Shown piece after piece: positions 15,487-24,002 of a stretch of DNA of 64,000 nucleotides; position 1 is the stretch's first letter, and every line of letters begins with the position of its first letter. The DNA lies in assembly GCA_001580565.1 (NCBI GenBank), contig LRBF01000217.1, positions 1 through 64,000 of the forward strand. The letters run 5' to 3'. Source of the DNA: Caballeronia megalochromosomata. Lineage in GTDB: Bacteria; Pseudomonadota; Gammaproteobacteria; Burkholderiales; Burkholderiaceae. Made by a program: the position numbers and the translations under genes. The notes beneath the pieces were generated by a model that saw only the letters and a list, made by a program, of their open reading frames with translations, was not told where the DNA came from and did no database searches.

Positions 15487-17314
15487 GTTTTCTCGTCTTT
15501 TTGCGCGGCGATTCCTCGGCGCGCTCCTGTTTCTCGCCGCTTTCGCACTGCTGGCGGGCGGCGCCGCGCGTGCAGCCGACGACTTCCTCGATCCCGATGT
15601 CGCGTTCAAATTCAGCGCGTCGGAAAATCCTGGCGAAGTGGACGTGCGCTACAAGATCGCGGACGGCTATTACATGTACCGTGAGCGTTTTGCGTTCGCG
15701 GTGAAGAGCGGCGATGCAACTATTGGCACCGCGCAACTGCCGGCAGGCAAAATTCACTTCGATCAGACGTTCAACAAGGACGTCGAGACCTATCGCGGCG
15801 AACTGCTCATCCGCGTTCCCGTCACGCGAGCGAAGGGACCGTTCGTACTCGCAGTGACTTCGCAGGGATGCGCGGATCAGGGCATCTGCTATCCGCCGAT
15901 GGAAAAGACCTACCGCGTCAAGGGCGACGCGCTGCAACCGGCGGGCGGCGCGCCGGCTGCAGCGAAGCCGGATCCCGGCAGTTCGTGGTTCGAGCGCGCG
16001 ACGAGCGCTGACTATGCGCAGTCCATGCTCGAAGGCGGTGGATTCTTCGCGGTCGTCGGACTGTACTTCCTTGCCGGCATGGTGCTGAGCCTCCTGCCAT
16101 GCTCGTATCCGATGATCCCGATCCTGTCCGCGATCATCGTCGGAGAAGGCGCGCGCGTGACACGTTCGCGCGGATTCGCGTTGTCGGTCTCGTATGTGAT
16201 CGGCATGGCGCTCGTCTATACGGTGCTCGGTATCGCCGCTGCGCTGATCGGGCAAAGCCTCGGCGCGTGGCTGCAGAACCCATGGGTGCTCGGCGCGTTC
16301 GGCGTGCTGCTCGCGGCGTTTGCCGTCGCGCTGATTTCGGGTGTCGACATCGCATTGCCTGAACGCTGGCAAAGCGGCGTCAACGAGGCATCGCAAAAGC
16401 GCAGCGGCGGCAAGTTTGCAGCGGTCGCGGTCATGGGCGCGTTGTCCGCGCTCGTCGTCGGTGCGTGCATGACAGCGCCGCTCTTCGCGGTGCTCGCGTT
16501 CATTGCGCATACGGGCAACGCCGTGCTCGGCGGCGCGGCGCTCTTCGCGATGGGTATCGGGCTGGGCGTGCCGCTTCTGATCATCGGCCTGGGCGCGGGA
16601 TCGTTCCTGCCTCGCGCGGGCGTGTGGATGGACGGCGTGAAGGTGTTCTTCGGCGTGGTCCTGCTCGCGGCCGCGCTGTGGATCGTGTGGCCGGTCATCG
16701 GTGGTGTCGCGCAGATGCTGCTCGCGGCGCTGTGGCTGCTGATTGCGGCGGCGTCGCTCGGATTGTTCTCGTCGGGCGTGCCTGCGCCCGTCGGCGTCTG
16801 GAAGCGGCTCGGCCGCGGGCTCGGAGCGGCGTTCGCGATCTGGGCGGCGACGCTGCTCGTCGGGCTGGCTGCGGGTTCGACGGATCCGCTGCGCCCGCTG
16901 GCCGTCCTCGCGTCCCGGGGCGCCTCGTCCGCGTCCGAGAATGCGCAGGCACAGGGACCGACCTTCGCGCCCGTGCGTTCATCGGCGGAACTGGATTCGG
17001 CGGTCAAGGCGGCGGCGCGTCCTGCCATGCTCGACTTCTACGCCGACTGGTGCGTGTCCTGCAAGGAAATGGAGAAGCTGACCTTTTCCGATGCCCGCGT
17101 CCAGGCGCGGCTCGCGCAACTGAATCTTCTGCGCGCGGACGTGACGGCCAACAATACCGACGACCAGGCGCTCCTCAAGCGTTTCAAGCTGTTCGGACCG
17201 CCGGGCATCATCTTCTTCGATGCACAGGGCAACGAAGTGGCCCGAGTGGTCGGGTACGAATCGGCCGATACGTTCCTGAAAAGCCTCGACAAAGTCGGTC
17301 CGTCGAACGGATAA
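15479..17314 (+). CDS. dsbD: thiol:disulfide interchange protein DsbD
   Basis: 611 residues, membrane electron carrier that brings cytoplasmic thioredoxin electrons to periplasmic DsbC, DsbG and cytochrome c maturation. Signal peptide at residues 1-32; the periplasmic alpha domain has the cysteine pair in GCADQGICYPP (about residues 130-136); about eight membrane helices from residue 188 carry LLPCSYP (about 207) and VGACMTAPL (about 329); the C-terminal thioredoxin domain has WCVSCKEME near residue 523. All six redox cysteines are present. It fits functionally with the ResB/CcsB system nearby. Confidence 0.95.
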   Translation: MFEFSRLFARRFLGALLFLAAFALLAGGAARAADDFLDPDVAFKFSASENPGEVDVRYKIADGYYMYRERFAFAVKSGDATIGTAQLPAGKIHFDQTFNKDVETYRGELLIRVPVTRAKGPFVLAVTSQGCADQGICYPPMEKTYRVKGDALQPAGGAPAAAKPDPGSSWFERATSADYAQSMLEGGGFFAVVGLYFLAGMVLSLLPCSYPMIPILSAIIVGEGARVTRSRGFALSVSYVIGMALVYTVLGIAAALIGQSLGAWLQNPWVLGAFGVLLAAFAVALISGVDIALPERWQSGVNEASQKRSGGKFAAVAVMGALSALVVGACMTAPLFAVLAFIAHTGNAVLGGAALFAMGIGLGVPLLIIGLGAGSFLPRAGVWMDGVKVFFGVVLLAAALWIVWPVIGGVAQMLLAALWLLIAAASLGLFSSGVPAPVGVWKRLGRGLGAAFAIWAATLLVGLAAGSTDPLRPLAVLASRGASSASENAQAQGPTFAPVRSSAELDSAVKAAARPAMLDFYADWCVSCKEMEKLTFSDARVQARLAQLNLLRADVTANNTDDQALLKRFKLFGPPGIIFFDAQGNEVARVVGYESADTFLKSLDKVGPSNG

Positions 17315-17352
17315 AAAAGAAGGGCGATGCATCGAACATCGCCCTCTTTATT
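17313..17352. terminator. bidirectional terminator between dsbD and hemB
   Basis: AGGGCGATG (17321-17329) and CATCGCCCT (17337-17345) with a 7-base loop, flanked by an A-run on the left and CTTTATTT on the right. It can end both the dsbD (+) and hemB (-) messages, which converge here. Confidence 0.85.
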
Positions 17353-17368
17353 TCGCGAGCAGGAAAAC

Positions 17369-18367
17369 TTACTTCGACGCCCGCAGAATCTTCGCTGCAT
17401 CGAGCGCGAAGTAGGTCAGCACGCCATCCGCGCCCGCGCGCTTGAACGCGAGCAGCGCTTCCATCATTACCTTGTCGTGATCGATCCAGCCGTTTTGCGC
17501 GGCGGCCTTGATCATCGCGTACTCGCCGCTGACCTGATACGCGTACGTCGGGAAGCGGAATTCGTCCTTCACGCGACGCACGATGTCGAGATACGGCATG
17601 CCGGGCTTGACCATCACCATGTCCGCGCCTTCCTCGATGTCCATGCGCACTTCGCGCATCGCTTCATCGGAGTTGGCCGGGTCCATCTGATAGGTCATCT
17701 TGTTGCCCTTGCCGAGATTCGCGGCCGAGCCGACTGCGTCGCGGAACGGGCCGTAGAACGCCGACGCGTACTTCGCCGCGTACGCCATGATGCGCGTGTG
17801 GATGTGACCTTCGCTTTCGAGCATCTCGCGAATCGCGCCGATGCGGCCATCCATCATGTCCGACGGCGCGACGATATCCACGCCCGCTTCCGCCTGCGTG
17901 CGCGCCTGCTCGACGAGGATCTCGCTCGTTTCGTCGTTCTTCACGTAGCCTTCTTCGTCGAGCATGCCGTCCTGGCCGTGGCTCGTGTACGGATCGAGCG
18001 CGACGTCGGTCAGCACGCCGAGCATCGGGAAGTTCTTTTTCAGCTCGCGCACGGCGCGCGGGATGAGACCTTCAGGGTTCGTGGCTTCGCGGCCATCGGG
18101 CGTCTTGAGCGACGGCTCGATCGCCGGAAACAGCGACAGCACCGGAACGCCCAGCTCGACGCACTGCTCGGCGGCTTTCATCAGCAGGTCGACGGACGTG
18201 CGCTCGACGCCGGGCATCGACGGCACGGCTTGTCGCACGTTCGTGCCTTCGACGATGAACACCGGGTAAATGAGGTCGTTCGTCGTGAGGAGGTTTTCGC
18301 GCATCAGACGGCGCGAGAAGTCATCGCGGCGCATGCGGCGCGGGCGATGGTGGGGATAGAAGCTCAT
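17369..18367 (-). CDS. hemB: delta-aminolevulinic acid dehydratase (porphobilinogen synthase)
   Basis: 332 residues from the ATG at 18367 (MSFYPHHRPRRMRRDDFSRR). HemB condenses two 5-aminolevulinate molecules into porphobilinogen in haem synthesis. The two active-site lysines lie in MAYAAKYASAFYGPF and VMVKPGMPYLDIV. The metal region LDPYTSHGQDG lacks the cysteine triad of zinc enzymes, so a magnesium-type enzyme is likely. An in-frame GTG at 18424 has a better ribosome-binding site (AAGGA five bases upstream) and would add 19 poorly conserved residues; the start is therefore uncertain. Confidence 0.94.
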   Translation of the reverse strand: MSFYPHHRPRRMRRDDFSRRLMRENLLTTNDLIYPVFIVEGTNVRQAVPSMPGVERTSVDLLMKAAEQCVELGVPVLSLFPAIEPSLKTPDGREATNPEGLIPRAVRELKKNFPMLGVLTDVALDPYTSHGQDGMLDEEGYVKNDETSEILVEQARTQAEAGVDIVAPSDMMDGRIGAIREMLESEGHIHTRIMAYAAKYASAFYGPFRDAVGSAANLGKGNKMTYQMDPANSDEAMREVRMDIEEGADMVMVKPGMPYLDIVRRVKDEFRFPTYAYQVSGEYAMIKAAAQNGWIDHDKVMMEALLAFKRAGADGVLTYFALDAAKILRASK

Positions 18368-18459
18368 GTCTTGACTCGAATGGGAGTGGTCTTCCGGGGA
18401 CGTCGAAAACGGTGTCCGAAGCACGTAAATCCTTGCCGAACAAGCACTTGGCCGTGTCT

Positions 18460-18489
18460 GAAACCGTTTTGAGACAATGGTATATCATA
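18460..18489. promoter_or_regulatory. palindromic sites in the hemB upstream region / small-RNA promoter
   Basis: Two adjacent palindromes: a 20-base imperfect one at about 18456-18475 (GTCTgAAAC ... GTTTtGAGAC) and a perfect GGTAT-ATC-ATACC at 18479-18491. The second includes TATATCAT, a fair -10 box for + strand transcription, but no good -35 box is seen at the right distance. They could be operator sites for hemB (-), for the RNA described next (+), or both. Confidence 0.35.
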
Positions 18490-18493
18490 CCGA

Positions 18494-18598
18494 TCGAGCG
18501 AGGCGCTTGCCGCCGGACTCCCCGCTTCTCCTCCCTGAGCGGGTGCCTGTCGATGTTCGATTAGGCTGTTAACCCGCCGTCATGCGGCGGGTTTTTTT
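18494..18598 (+). ncRNA. candidate small regulatory RNA with anti-Shine-Dalgarno loop
   Basis: Between the divergent-free hemB and engB genes (both - strand) the + strand carries a short unit with no open frame: stem CCCGCT (18521-18526)/AGCGGG (18538-18543), whose 11-base loop contains CTCCTCCC (18528-18535), complementary to ribosome-binding sites; an outer stem AGGCG (18501-18505)/TGCCT (18544-18548); and a strong intrinsic terminator. A + strand terminator here has no gene to terminate, which argues for an RNA of roughly 100 nt. The 5-prime end is estimated from TATATCAT. The design resembles Hfq-type small RNAs with C-rich loops; no family name can be assigned by eye. Confidence 0.5.
18571..18598 (+). 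terminator. intrinsic terminator, + strand, between hemB and engB
   Basis: AACCCGCCG (18571-18579) and CGGCGGGTT (18585-18593) with a 5-base loop and a run of seven T (18592-18598). The T-run is on the + strand; on the - strand, downstream of engB, no T-run follows, so it is not a good engB terminator. Confidence 0.85.
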
Positions 18599-18622
18599 AT
18601 GCCGGCGCGTGCGCGCCGCGCC

Positions 18623-19285
18623 TCACTCGGCCGCGTCTTCTGATGCGTTCTCGCCCGCTTCTTCGGGCATCAGCCAGCTTTCGATCTGTTCGTGCGCTTC
18701 TTCCAGACCCGTGCGCTTGAGCGCGGAAAAGAGTTGCACGGTGAGCTCGCCGCGATAGCCCGCGTCCTTGTATTCAGCGAGCGATTTTTTGGTCGCGCGC
18801 AGGGCGTTGGTCATTTCCTGTCGCGTCAATTTGTCGCATTTCGTGAGCAGGGTGTGAATCGGCTTTCCGGTCGGCGCGAACCAGTCGATCATGATCCGGT
18901 CGAGGTCGGTGAGCGGGCGGCGCGAATCCATCATCAGGATCATGCCGCGCAGTTGTGCGCGGCTCTGGAGATACGTGGACAGCAGCCGCTGCCAGTGCTC
19001 CTTCGCGGCGCCCGGCACTTCGGCGTAACCGTAACCGGGAAGATCGACGAGATAGCCGACTGGCAAGGCTTCCGGCCCGACCGAGAAGTAATTGATATGC
19101 TGCGTGCGCCCCGGCGTCTTGCTGGCGAATGCGAGCCGCTTCTGGTTGCACAGAATATTGATAGCAGTGGATTTTCCCGCGTTCGAGCGTCCTCCGAACG
19201 CGATTTCGGGCTGCGGCGTGGGCGGCAGATCGCGTAGATGATTGACGGTCGTGAAAAAGCGGGATTGGTGGAGCAGAAATGACAT
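18623..19285 (-). CDS. engB: ribosome biogenesis GTPase EngB (YihA/YsxC)
   Basis: 220 residues from the ATG at 19285 (MSFLLHQSRFFTTVNHLRDL), a small GTPase needed for 50S assembly. G1 GRSNAGKST, G3 DLPGYGYA, G4 TKCDK and G5 SALK are all present. An open frame continues 46 codons upstream, but it lacks conservation and MSFLLHQSRF is the family start in this group as I remember it. The C-terminal acidic tail (EEAGENASEDAAE) is a group-specific extension. Divergent from the cytochrome c4 gene. Confidence 0.94.
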   Translation of the reverse strand: MSFLLHQSRFFTTVNHLRDLPPTPQPEIAFGGRSNAGKSTAINILCNQKRLAFASKTPGRTQHINYFSVGPEALPVGYLVDLPGYGYAEVPGAAKEHWQRLLSTYLQSRAQLRGMILMMDSRRPLTDLDRIMIDWFAPTGKPIHTLLTKCDKLTRQEMTNALRATKKSLAEYKDAGYRGELTVQLFSALKRTGLEEAHEQIESWLMPEEAGENASEDAAE

Positions 19286-19585
19286 TGGCGGGCCCAATCG
19301 AAAGAGCTGCGAAAACTTCAAGCCTTGAGAACCCGGCAAATACTGGGCATGCCCCGACTGGCGTCTTTGCGTGTAGCGGGTTATTGTACAATACGACGGA
19401 TTTTTAAAGATCAGCGCGGGCACGCAAGACCCAAGCCGCAGGCGGCACCCACAGAGGAGCGAGACAGTTTTCGGGGCACTTTTTGAGCCTCGTCGTTCAG
19501 CGAGTTCGGGTATCTTGCGGCGATCGGTCGCCGTCGTTTTTTGCAGAACCTCACATTCTCACAAGACGAAAAACAGGGTACGCGA
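19286..19585. other. 300-base divergent region between engB and the cytochrome c4 gene
   Basis: No gene is visible. It holds a perfect 10-base palindrome ATTGTACAAT (19383-19392) whose TACAAT can serve as a -10 box on both strands, a TTTTT-containing stretch near 19481, and a terminator-like hairpin at 19518-19542 described separately. Promoters for engB (-) and the cytochrome gene (+) must both lie here. Confidence 0.5.
19518..19542 (+). terminator. terminator-like hairpin in the leader of the cytochrome c4 gene
   Basis: CGGCGA (19518-19523) and TCGCCG (19528-19533) with a TCGG tetraloop, followed by TCG and six T (19537-19542). It lies 44 bases before the cytochrome c4 ATG with no + strand gene upstream, so it would act as a leader attenuator or end a short RNA. 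Confidence 0.6.
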
Positions 19586-20260
19586 ATGAACCGACTGTAC
19601 AGGTCTCTGGTGGTGATTCGGGCAGCGGCGGCTTTCGGTGCGGGATTAAGTGGACTAGCAGTATCGGTGTCAGTGAATGCGGCGGAGCCCGCGCAACCGG
19701 CGAAGCCGGATGTGGCGCGAGGGCAGGCCATCGCAACGCAGGTATGCGTCGCGTGTCACGCAGCGGACGGCAACAGCGCCGGCGCGGCGTTTCCGAAGCT
19801 CGCAGGCCAGCACGCCGAATACATCGTCAAGCAGTTGAAGGATTACAAGACGCAGCCGGGCGCGAAGGCGCCGGCGCGCAACAATCCGATCATGGCGGGC
19901 ATTGCGGGCGCGCTGTCGGATCAGGACATGGTGAACGTCGCGGCGTACTTCGCGTCGCAGAAGGCCAAGCCCAACTATGCGCGCGACAAGAACGACGTCG
20001 CGCTGGGCCAGAAGATTTACCGCGGCGGCATCGCGGACAAGGGCGTGCCGGCGTGCGCCGCGTGCCACGGCGCCACCGGCATGGGCATTCCGGTGCAGTA
20101 TCCGCGGCTGTCGTGGCAGTGGGGCGACTACACGGTGGCGCAGTTGAACGCCTTCGCATCGGGGCAACGCGCCAACAGCGAGCCGATGCACCAGATTTCC
20201 TCGCGTCTGAATGAAGCGGAGATGAAGGCGGTTGCCGACTACATCGCCGGTTTGCATTAA
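19586..20260 (+). CDS. dihaem cytochrome c4
   Basis: 224 residues from ATG 19586 (MNRLYRSLVVIRAAAAFGAG) with a signal peptide ending near VNAAEP. Two cytochrome c domains carry CVACH and CAACH haem sites and later methionine ligands, the cytochrome c4 pattern. It is a periplasmic, membrane-associated electron carrier to terminal oxidases. The gene is directly followed by resB and ccsB, which attach haem to such proteins, a common grouping in Burkholderiales. Confidence 0.92.
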   Translation: MNRLYRSLVVIRAAAAFGAGLSGLAVSVSVNAAEPAQPAKPDVARGQAIATQVCVACHAADGNSAGAAFPKLAGQHAEYIVKQLKDYKTQPGAKAPARNNPIMAGIAGALSDQDMVNVAAYFASQKAKPNYARDKNDVALGQKIYRGGIADKGVPACAACHGATGMGIPVQYPRLSWQWGDYTVAQLNAFASGQRANSEPMHQISSRLNEAEMKAVADYIAGLH

Positions 20261-20367
20261 ACGCACAGCAGTCAGCGTCCAGCGGTTCCCGGCGGCAAAC
20301 CCGGGAGTCGCCCATACTACGAAGCCGGTCCCGGGAAGATCCGAGAAGACCGGCGCGAAAACAAGAA

Positions 20368-20416
20368 AAGGGTGGGACGTCGGTCGTCGAGACCGCCAGC
20401 GTCTCCACCCTTTTTT
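20368..20416 (+). terminator. intrinsic terminator between cytochrome c4 and resB
   Basis: A long stem AAGGGTGG-GACG paired with CGTC-TCCACCCTT (about 20368-20379 and 20400-20412, one bulge) with an inner stem CGGTC/GACCG, followed by TTTTTT (20411-20416). It ends only 20 bases before the resB ATG and just before its ribosome-binding site, so resB must depend on read-through or on a promoter inside the hairpin. A second stem GCCGGTC/GACCGGC lies just upstream (about 20323-20353). Confidence 0.8.
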
Positions 20417-20436
20417 GCTGTCCAGTCGGAGTTTGA

Positions 20437-22668
20437 ATGAGCGTCACCACATCGGGTCTGCAGTCGAAGTCGGGCCGTCGGGCCATCAGGCATTTCGTCG
20501 AACTCGTCAGTTCGATGCGCTTCGCCATCGCGTTGCTGGTCATTCTGGCGATCGCGAGCATCATCGGCACCGTGCTTACGCAGGACGATCCGTACCCCAA
20601 CTACGTCAATCAGTTCGGCCCGTTCTGGGCGGACATCTTTCGCGGCCTGAGCATCTACACCGTGTACAGCGCATGGTGGTTCATGCTGATCCTGATCTTC
20701 CTCGTGATCTCGGTGTCGCTGTGCGTCATCCGCAACAGCCCGAAGATGATCGCGGACGTCAAGAGCTGGAAGGATCGCGTGCACGAAGGTGGCCTGCGCG
20801 CGTTCCATCACAAGGGCGATTTCACGGTCTCGACGAGCCGCGCGCAGACGGCCGCGACGCTCGAGCGCCTCTCCGCGAAAATGGGCTACCGCTTCAAGAC
20901 GCGCGAGACCGACAACGGCGCGACGCTCATTACCGCCAAGCGCGGCGCGATGACGAAGATCGGCTACATTTCGGCGCACGTCGCAATCGTGGTGATCTGT
21001 CTCGGCGGACTGCTGGACAGCAATCTGCCCATCAAACTGCAGATGTGGATGTTCAACAAGACGCCGATCAACAGCAACGCGGTCATCAACGACATTCCGC
21101 CCGAGCATCGTCTTTCGACGTCGAACCCGACGTTCCGCGGCTATGCTTGGGTGCCGGAAGGGCAATTCGTCGGCACGGCGATCCTGAATCAGCAGGACGG
21201 TTCGATCATTCAGGATCTGCCGTTCTCTATTCAGCTGAACAAGTTCATCGTCGATTACTACTCGACCGGCATGCCGAAGCTCTTCGCGAGCGACATCGTC
21301 GTGATCGATCACAAGACGGGCAAGCGCATTCCGGCGCGCGTCGAGGTGAACAAGCCGTTCACCTACGACGGCGTCTCGATCTATCAGTCAAGCTTCCAGG
21401 ACGGCGGCTCCAAACTCGAAATGACCGCCTGGCCGATGACCGGCGCCAGCGCGAAGGGCTCGCCTTTCAGCGGCACGATCGGCGGCACGTCGCCCATCGG
21501 TACGCAATTCACGGGCGCGCAAGGCGAAACCGTCGAGTTCACGGATTTCCGCGCGATCAACGTCGAGAACATGACCGACGGCAGTGGCGCACCGGACGCG
21601 CGCGGCGTCGGCAAACGGGAAACGCTGCGCGATGCGTTCGACGAGCGTCTCGGCTCCGGCGCGAAAACGTCGAAGCCGACCGATCTGCGCAACATCGGCC
21701 CGTCGGTGCAATACAAGGTGCGCGGCACGGACGGCCAGGCGCGCGAGTACAGCAACTACATGCTGCCGGTCGATGTGAGCGGCCAGTCCATGTTCCTCGC
21801 GGGCATGCGCCTGAGCCCGAACGATCCGTTCCGCTACCTGCGCATTCCCGCCGACGAACAGGGCACCATCAAACAGTGGATGAACCTGCGCGCCGCGCTC
21901 GCGACGCCCGCAACGCGCACCGAAGCCGCGCACCGTTTCGCGCTGCGTTCGGTTCCGCAGGAAAACGGCGAATTGCAGAAGCATCTGGAAGAAAGCGCGA
22001 TTCGCGTGCTGAACCTCTTTGCCGGCGTCGACGAAAGCGGCAAGGCGACGGCGAATCCGCAGATGATTGGCGGCTTCCAGAGCATCGCGGCCTTTATCGA
22101 CCGCTCGGTGCCGAAGGGCGAGCAGGAAAAAGCGGCGGGCTTGCTGATGCGCATGCTCGAAGGCGCGATGTGGGATGTATGGCAGATTTCCCGAGAGCAA
22201 AACGGCCAGCCCGACGCTAAAGTGGATGAGAAGAACGCCGCGTTCGTACAATCGTCCATCAACGCGCTTTCTGACAGCTTTCTGTACGGTTCGCCCGTCT
22301 TCTTGCAACTGGACAACTTCAAGCAGGTGCAAGCTTCGGTATTCCAGTTGACGCGCGCGCCGGGTAAAAATCTGGTGTATCTTGGCAGCCTTCTGCTAGT
22401 GGTCGGCATTTTCTCGATGTTCTACGTGCGCGAACGCCGGCTCTGGTTCTGGCTCAAAGATACAGGGCAGGGCGGCGCGAGCGTGCTGATGGCGATGTCC
22501 ACGGCGCGCCGGACGCTCGATTTCGAGAAAGAGTTCGTACGCACCCGCGCGCAGATCGCGGCGGCGCTCGACGCGAAGCCGGTAGAACCGGCCGATCCGC
22601 CCCCGGCATCGGGCGCGCCCCAGCACCCGCAATCCGAGACCCCGAGCTCGGCAGTTTCAACACGGTAA
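20437..22668 (+). CDS. resB: cytochrome c biogenesis protein ResB (system II)
   Basis: 743 residues. ResB (Ccs1) forms, with the CcsA-type partner, the system II synthase that moves haem across the membrane and joins it to apocytochrome c. Membrane segments: about residues 27-47 (SMRFAIALLVILAIASIIG), 80-100, 175-195 and a last one near 648-670, with a large periplasmic domain of about 450 residues between the third and fourth. GGAG lies at 20428-20431. The C-terminal 60 residues are Ala/Pro-rich. It is followed by ccsB after four bases. Confidence 0.95.
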   Translation: MSVTTSGLQSKSGRRAIRHFVELVSSMRFAIALLVILAIASIIGTVLTQDDPYPNYVNQFGPFWADIFRGLSIYTVYSAWWFMLILIFLVISVSLCVIRNSPKMIADVKSWKDRVHEGGLRAFHHKGDFTVSTSRAQTAATLERLSAKMGYRFKTRETDNGATLITAKRGAMTKIGYISAHVAIVVICLGGLLDSNLPIKLQMWMFNKTPINSNAVINDIPPEHRLSTSNPTFRGYAWVPEGQFVGTAILNQQDGSIIQDLPFSIQLNKFIVDYYSTGMPKLFASDIVVIDHKTGKRIPARVEVNKPFTYDGVSIYQSSFQDGGSKLEMTAWPMTGASAKGSPFSGTIGGTSPIGTQFTGAQGETVEFTDFRAINVENMTDGSGAPDARGVGKRETLRDAFDERLGSGAKTSKPTDLRNIGPSVQYKVRGTDGQAREYSNYMLPVDVSGQSMFLAGMRLSPNDPFRYLRIPADEQGTIKQWMNLRAALATPATRTEAAHRFALRSVPQENGELQKHLEESAIRVLNLFAGVDESGKATANPQMIGGFQSIAAFIDRSVPKGEQEKAAGLLMRMLEGAMWDVWQISREQNGQPDAKVDEKNAAFVQSSINALSDSFLYGSPVFLQLDNFKQVQASVFQLTRAPGKNLVYLGSLLLVVGIFSMFYVRERRLWFWLKDTGQGGASVLMAMSTARRTLDFEKEFVRTRAQIAAALDAKPVEPADPPPASGAPQHPQSETPSSAVSTR

Positions 22669-22672
22669 GATC

Positions 22673-23875
22673 ATGGACCTCACACAGACTTCCTCCCACG
22701 CCTCCGCCAAGACGGAACGTCCGGCATCGGGCCTTCCCGATGTCGCCATGTTCGACGATCGTCCGTTTCTGCGCCGACTGACGCCGATCGACTGGCTCTT
22801 CGCCCTCGCGATGGTCGCCGGCGCGGGTTTCGCGCTGAACCGCTATCACGCGTACATGGACGTGTACGACACGGCGGTTCTGGTCGGCGCGGTGCCCACG
22901 TTCGTCGTGCTCGGCTGGCGCTGGAAACCGGTGCGCCTCTTGATCGCGATGATCGCGGTGCTGGCGCTGTTTTCGATCCAGCTCTATCAGCACGATCTCG
23001 CGCGCGCCGAGACCAATTTCTTCCTCAAGTACTTCCTGTCGAGCCAGTCCGCGATCCTGTGGATGAGCGCGCTGTTCATCCTCGCGACGCTCTTTTACTG
23101 GATCGGACTCGTGACGCGCTCGCAGACCGGCGGCGCGATCGGCTCGCGCATGACTTGGGTCGCGGTGCTGATGGGCTTCACCGGCATGATGGTGCGCTGG
23201 TACGAGTCGTACCTGATTGGCTCGGACGTCGGCCATATTCCGATCTCGAATCTGTATGAAGTGTTCGTGCTGTTCTGTCTGATCACGGCGCTGTTCTACC
23301 TCTACTACGAACAGCATTATTCGACGCGGCAGATGGGCGCGTTCGTGCTGCTCGTGATCAGCGCGGCGGTCGGCTTCCTGATGTGGTACTCGATCGCCCG
23401 CGACGCGCAACAGATTCAACCGCTCGTGCCCGCGCTGCAAAGCTGGTGGATGAAGATCCACGTTCCGGCGAACTTCATCGGTTACGGCAGCTTCGCGCTC
23501 TCGGCGATGGTTTCCGTCGCATATCTGTCGAAACAGCGCGGCTTCCTGGCGGACCGCCTGCCCTCGCTCGAAGTCCTCGACGACGTGATGTACAAGTCGA
23601 TCGCGGTCGGCTTCGCGTTCTTCACCATCGCGACGATTCTCGGCGCGCTGTGGGCCGCGGAAGCGTGGGGCGGCTACTGGAGCTGGGACCCGAAGGAAAC
23701 GTGGGCGCTGATCGTCTGGCTGAATTACGCGGCGTGGCTGCACATGCGCCTGATGAAGGGCCTGCGCGGTGCAGCGGCGGCGTGGTGGGCGCTGACCGGC
23801 CTGATCGTCACGACCTTCGCGTTCCTCGGCGTGAACATGTTCCTGTCGGGTTTGCATAGCTACGGCAAGCTCTGA
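22673..23875 (+). CDS. ccsB: cytochrome c biogenesis protein CcsB/CcsA (ResC), system II
   Basis: 400 residues, a multi-spanning haem handling protein. The tryptophan-rich WWD motif is present as WGGYWSWDPKETWALIVW (about residues 336-353), and conserved histidines flank it. It works with ResB, and four bases separate the genes. Naming differs among databases: the same protein is called CcsA, ResC or (TIGRFAM) CcsB. About eight to nine membrane helices are evident. Confidence 0.94.
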   Translation: MDLTQTSSHASAKTERPASGLPDVAMFDDRPFLRRLTPIDWLFALAMVAGAGFALNRYHAYMDVYDTAVLVGAVPTFVVLGWRWKPVRLLIAMIAVLALFSIQLYQHDLARAETNFFLKYFLSSQSAILWMSALFILATLFYWIGLVTRSQTGGAIGSRMTWVAVLMGFTGMMVRWYESYLIGSDVGHIPISNLYEVFVLFCLITALFYLYYEQHYSTRQMGAFVLLVISAAVGFLMWYSIARDAQQIQPLVPALQSWWMKIHVPANFIGYGSFALSAMVSVAYLSKQRGFLADRLPSLEVLDDVMYKSIAVGFAFFTIATILGALWAAEAWGGYWSWDPKETWALIVWLNYAAWLHMRLMKGLRGAAAAWWALTGLIVTTFAFLGVNMFLSGLHSYGKL

Positions 23876-23892
23876 TCGGCAGCATCGATCCG

Positions 23893-23931
23893 AAAAAAGC
23901 CGCCATGCGTCGCGCTGGCGGTTTTTTTTTC
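23893..23931 (+). terminator. intrinsic terminator after ccsB
   Basis: CCGCCA (23900-23906 region) and TGGCGG with a 10-base loop, preceded by six A and followed by nine T (about 23922-23930). It ends the cytochrome c maturation unit. Confidence 0.9.
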
Positions 23932-24002
23932 GTTTTGCGGTGGAATACTGGCGTCCAGACTGCTGTTTTCCCGTACAAGGATGAACGGAAGGAGTGCGCT
24001 TC

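Noticed and set aside
20232..22220. 662-codon alternative-frame open frame within resB
   Set aside because: Same-strand shadow of ResB in a high-GC gene; composition (Arg, His, Gln) is not that of a real protein.
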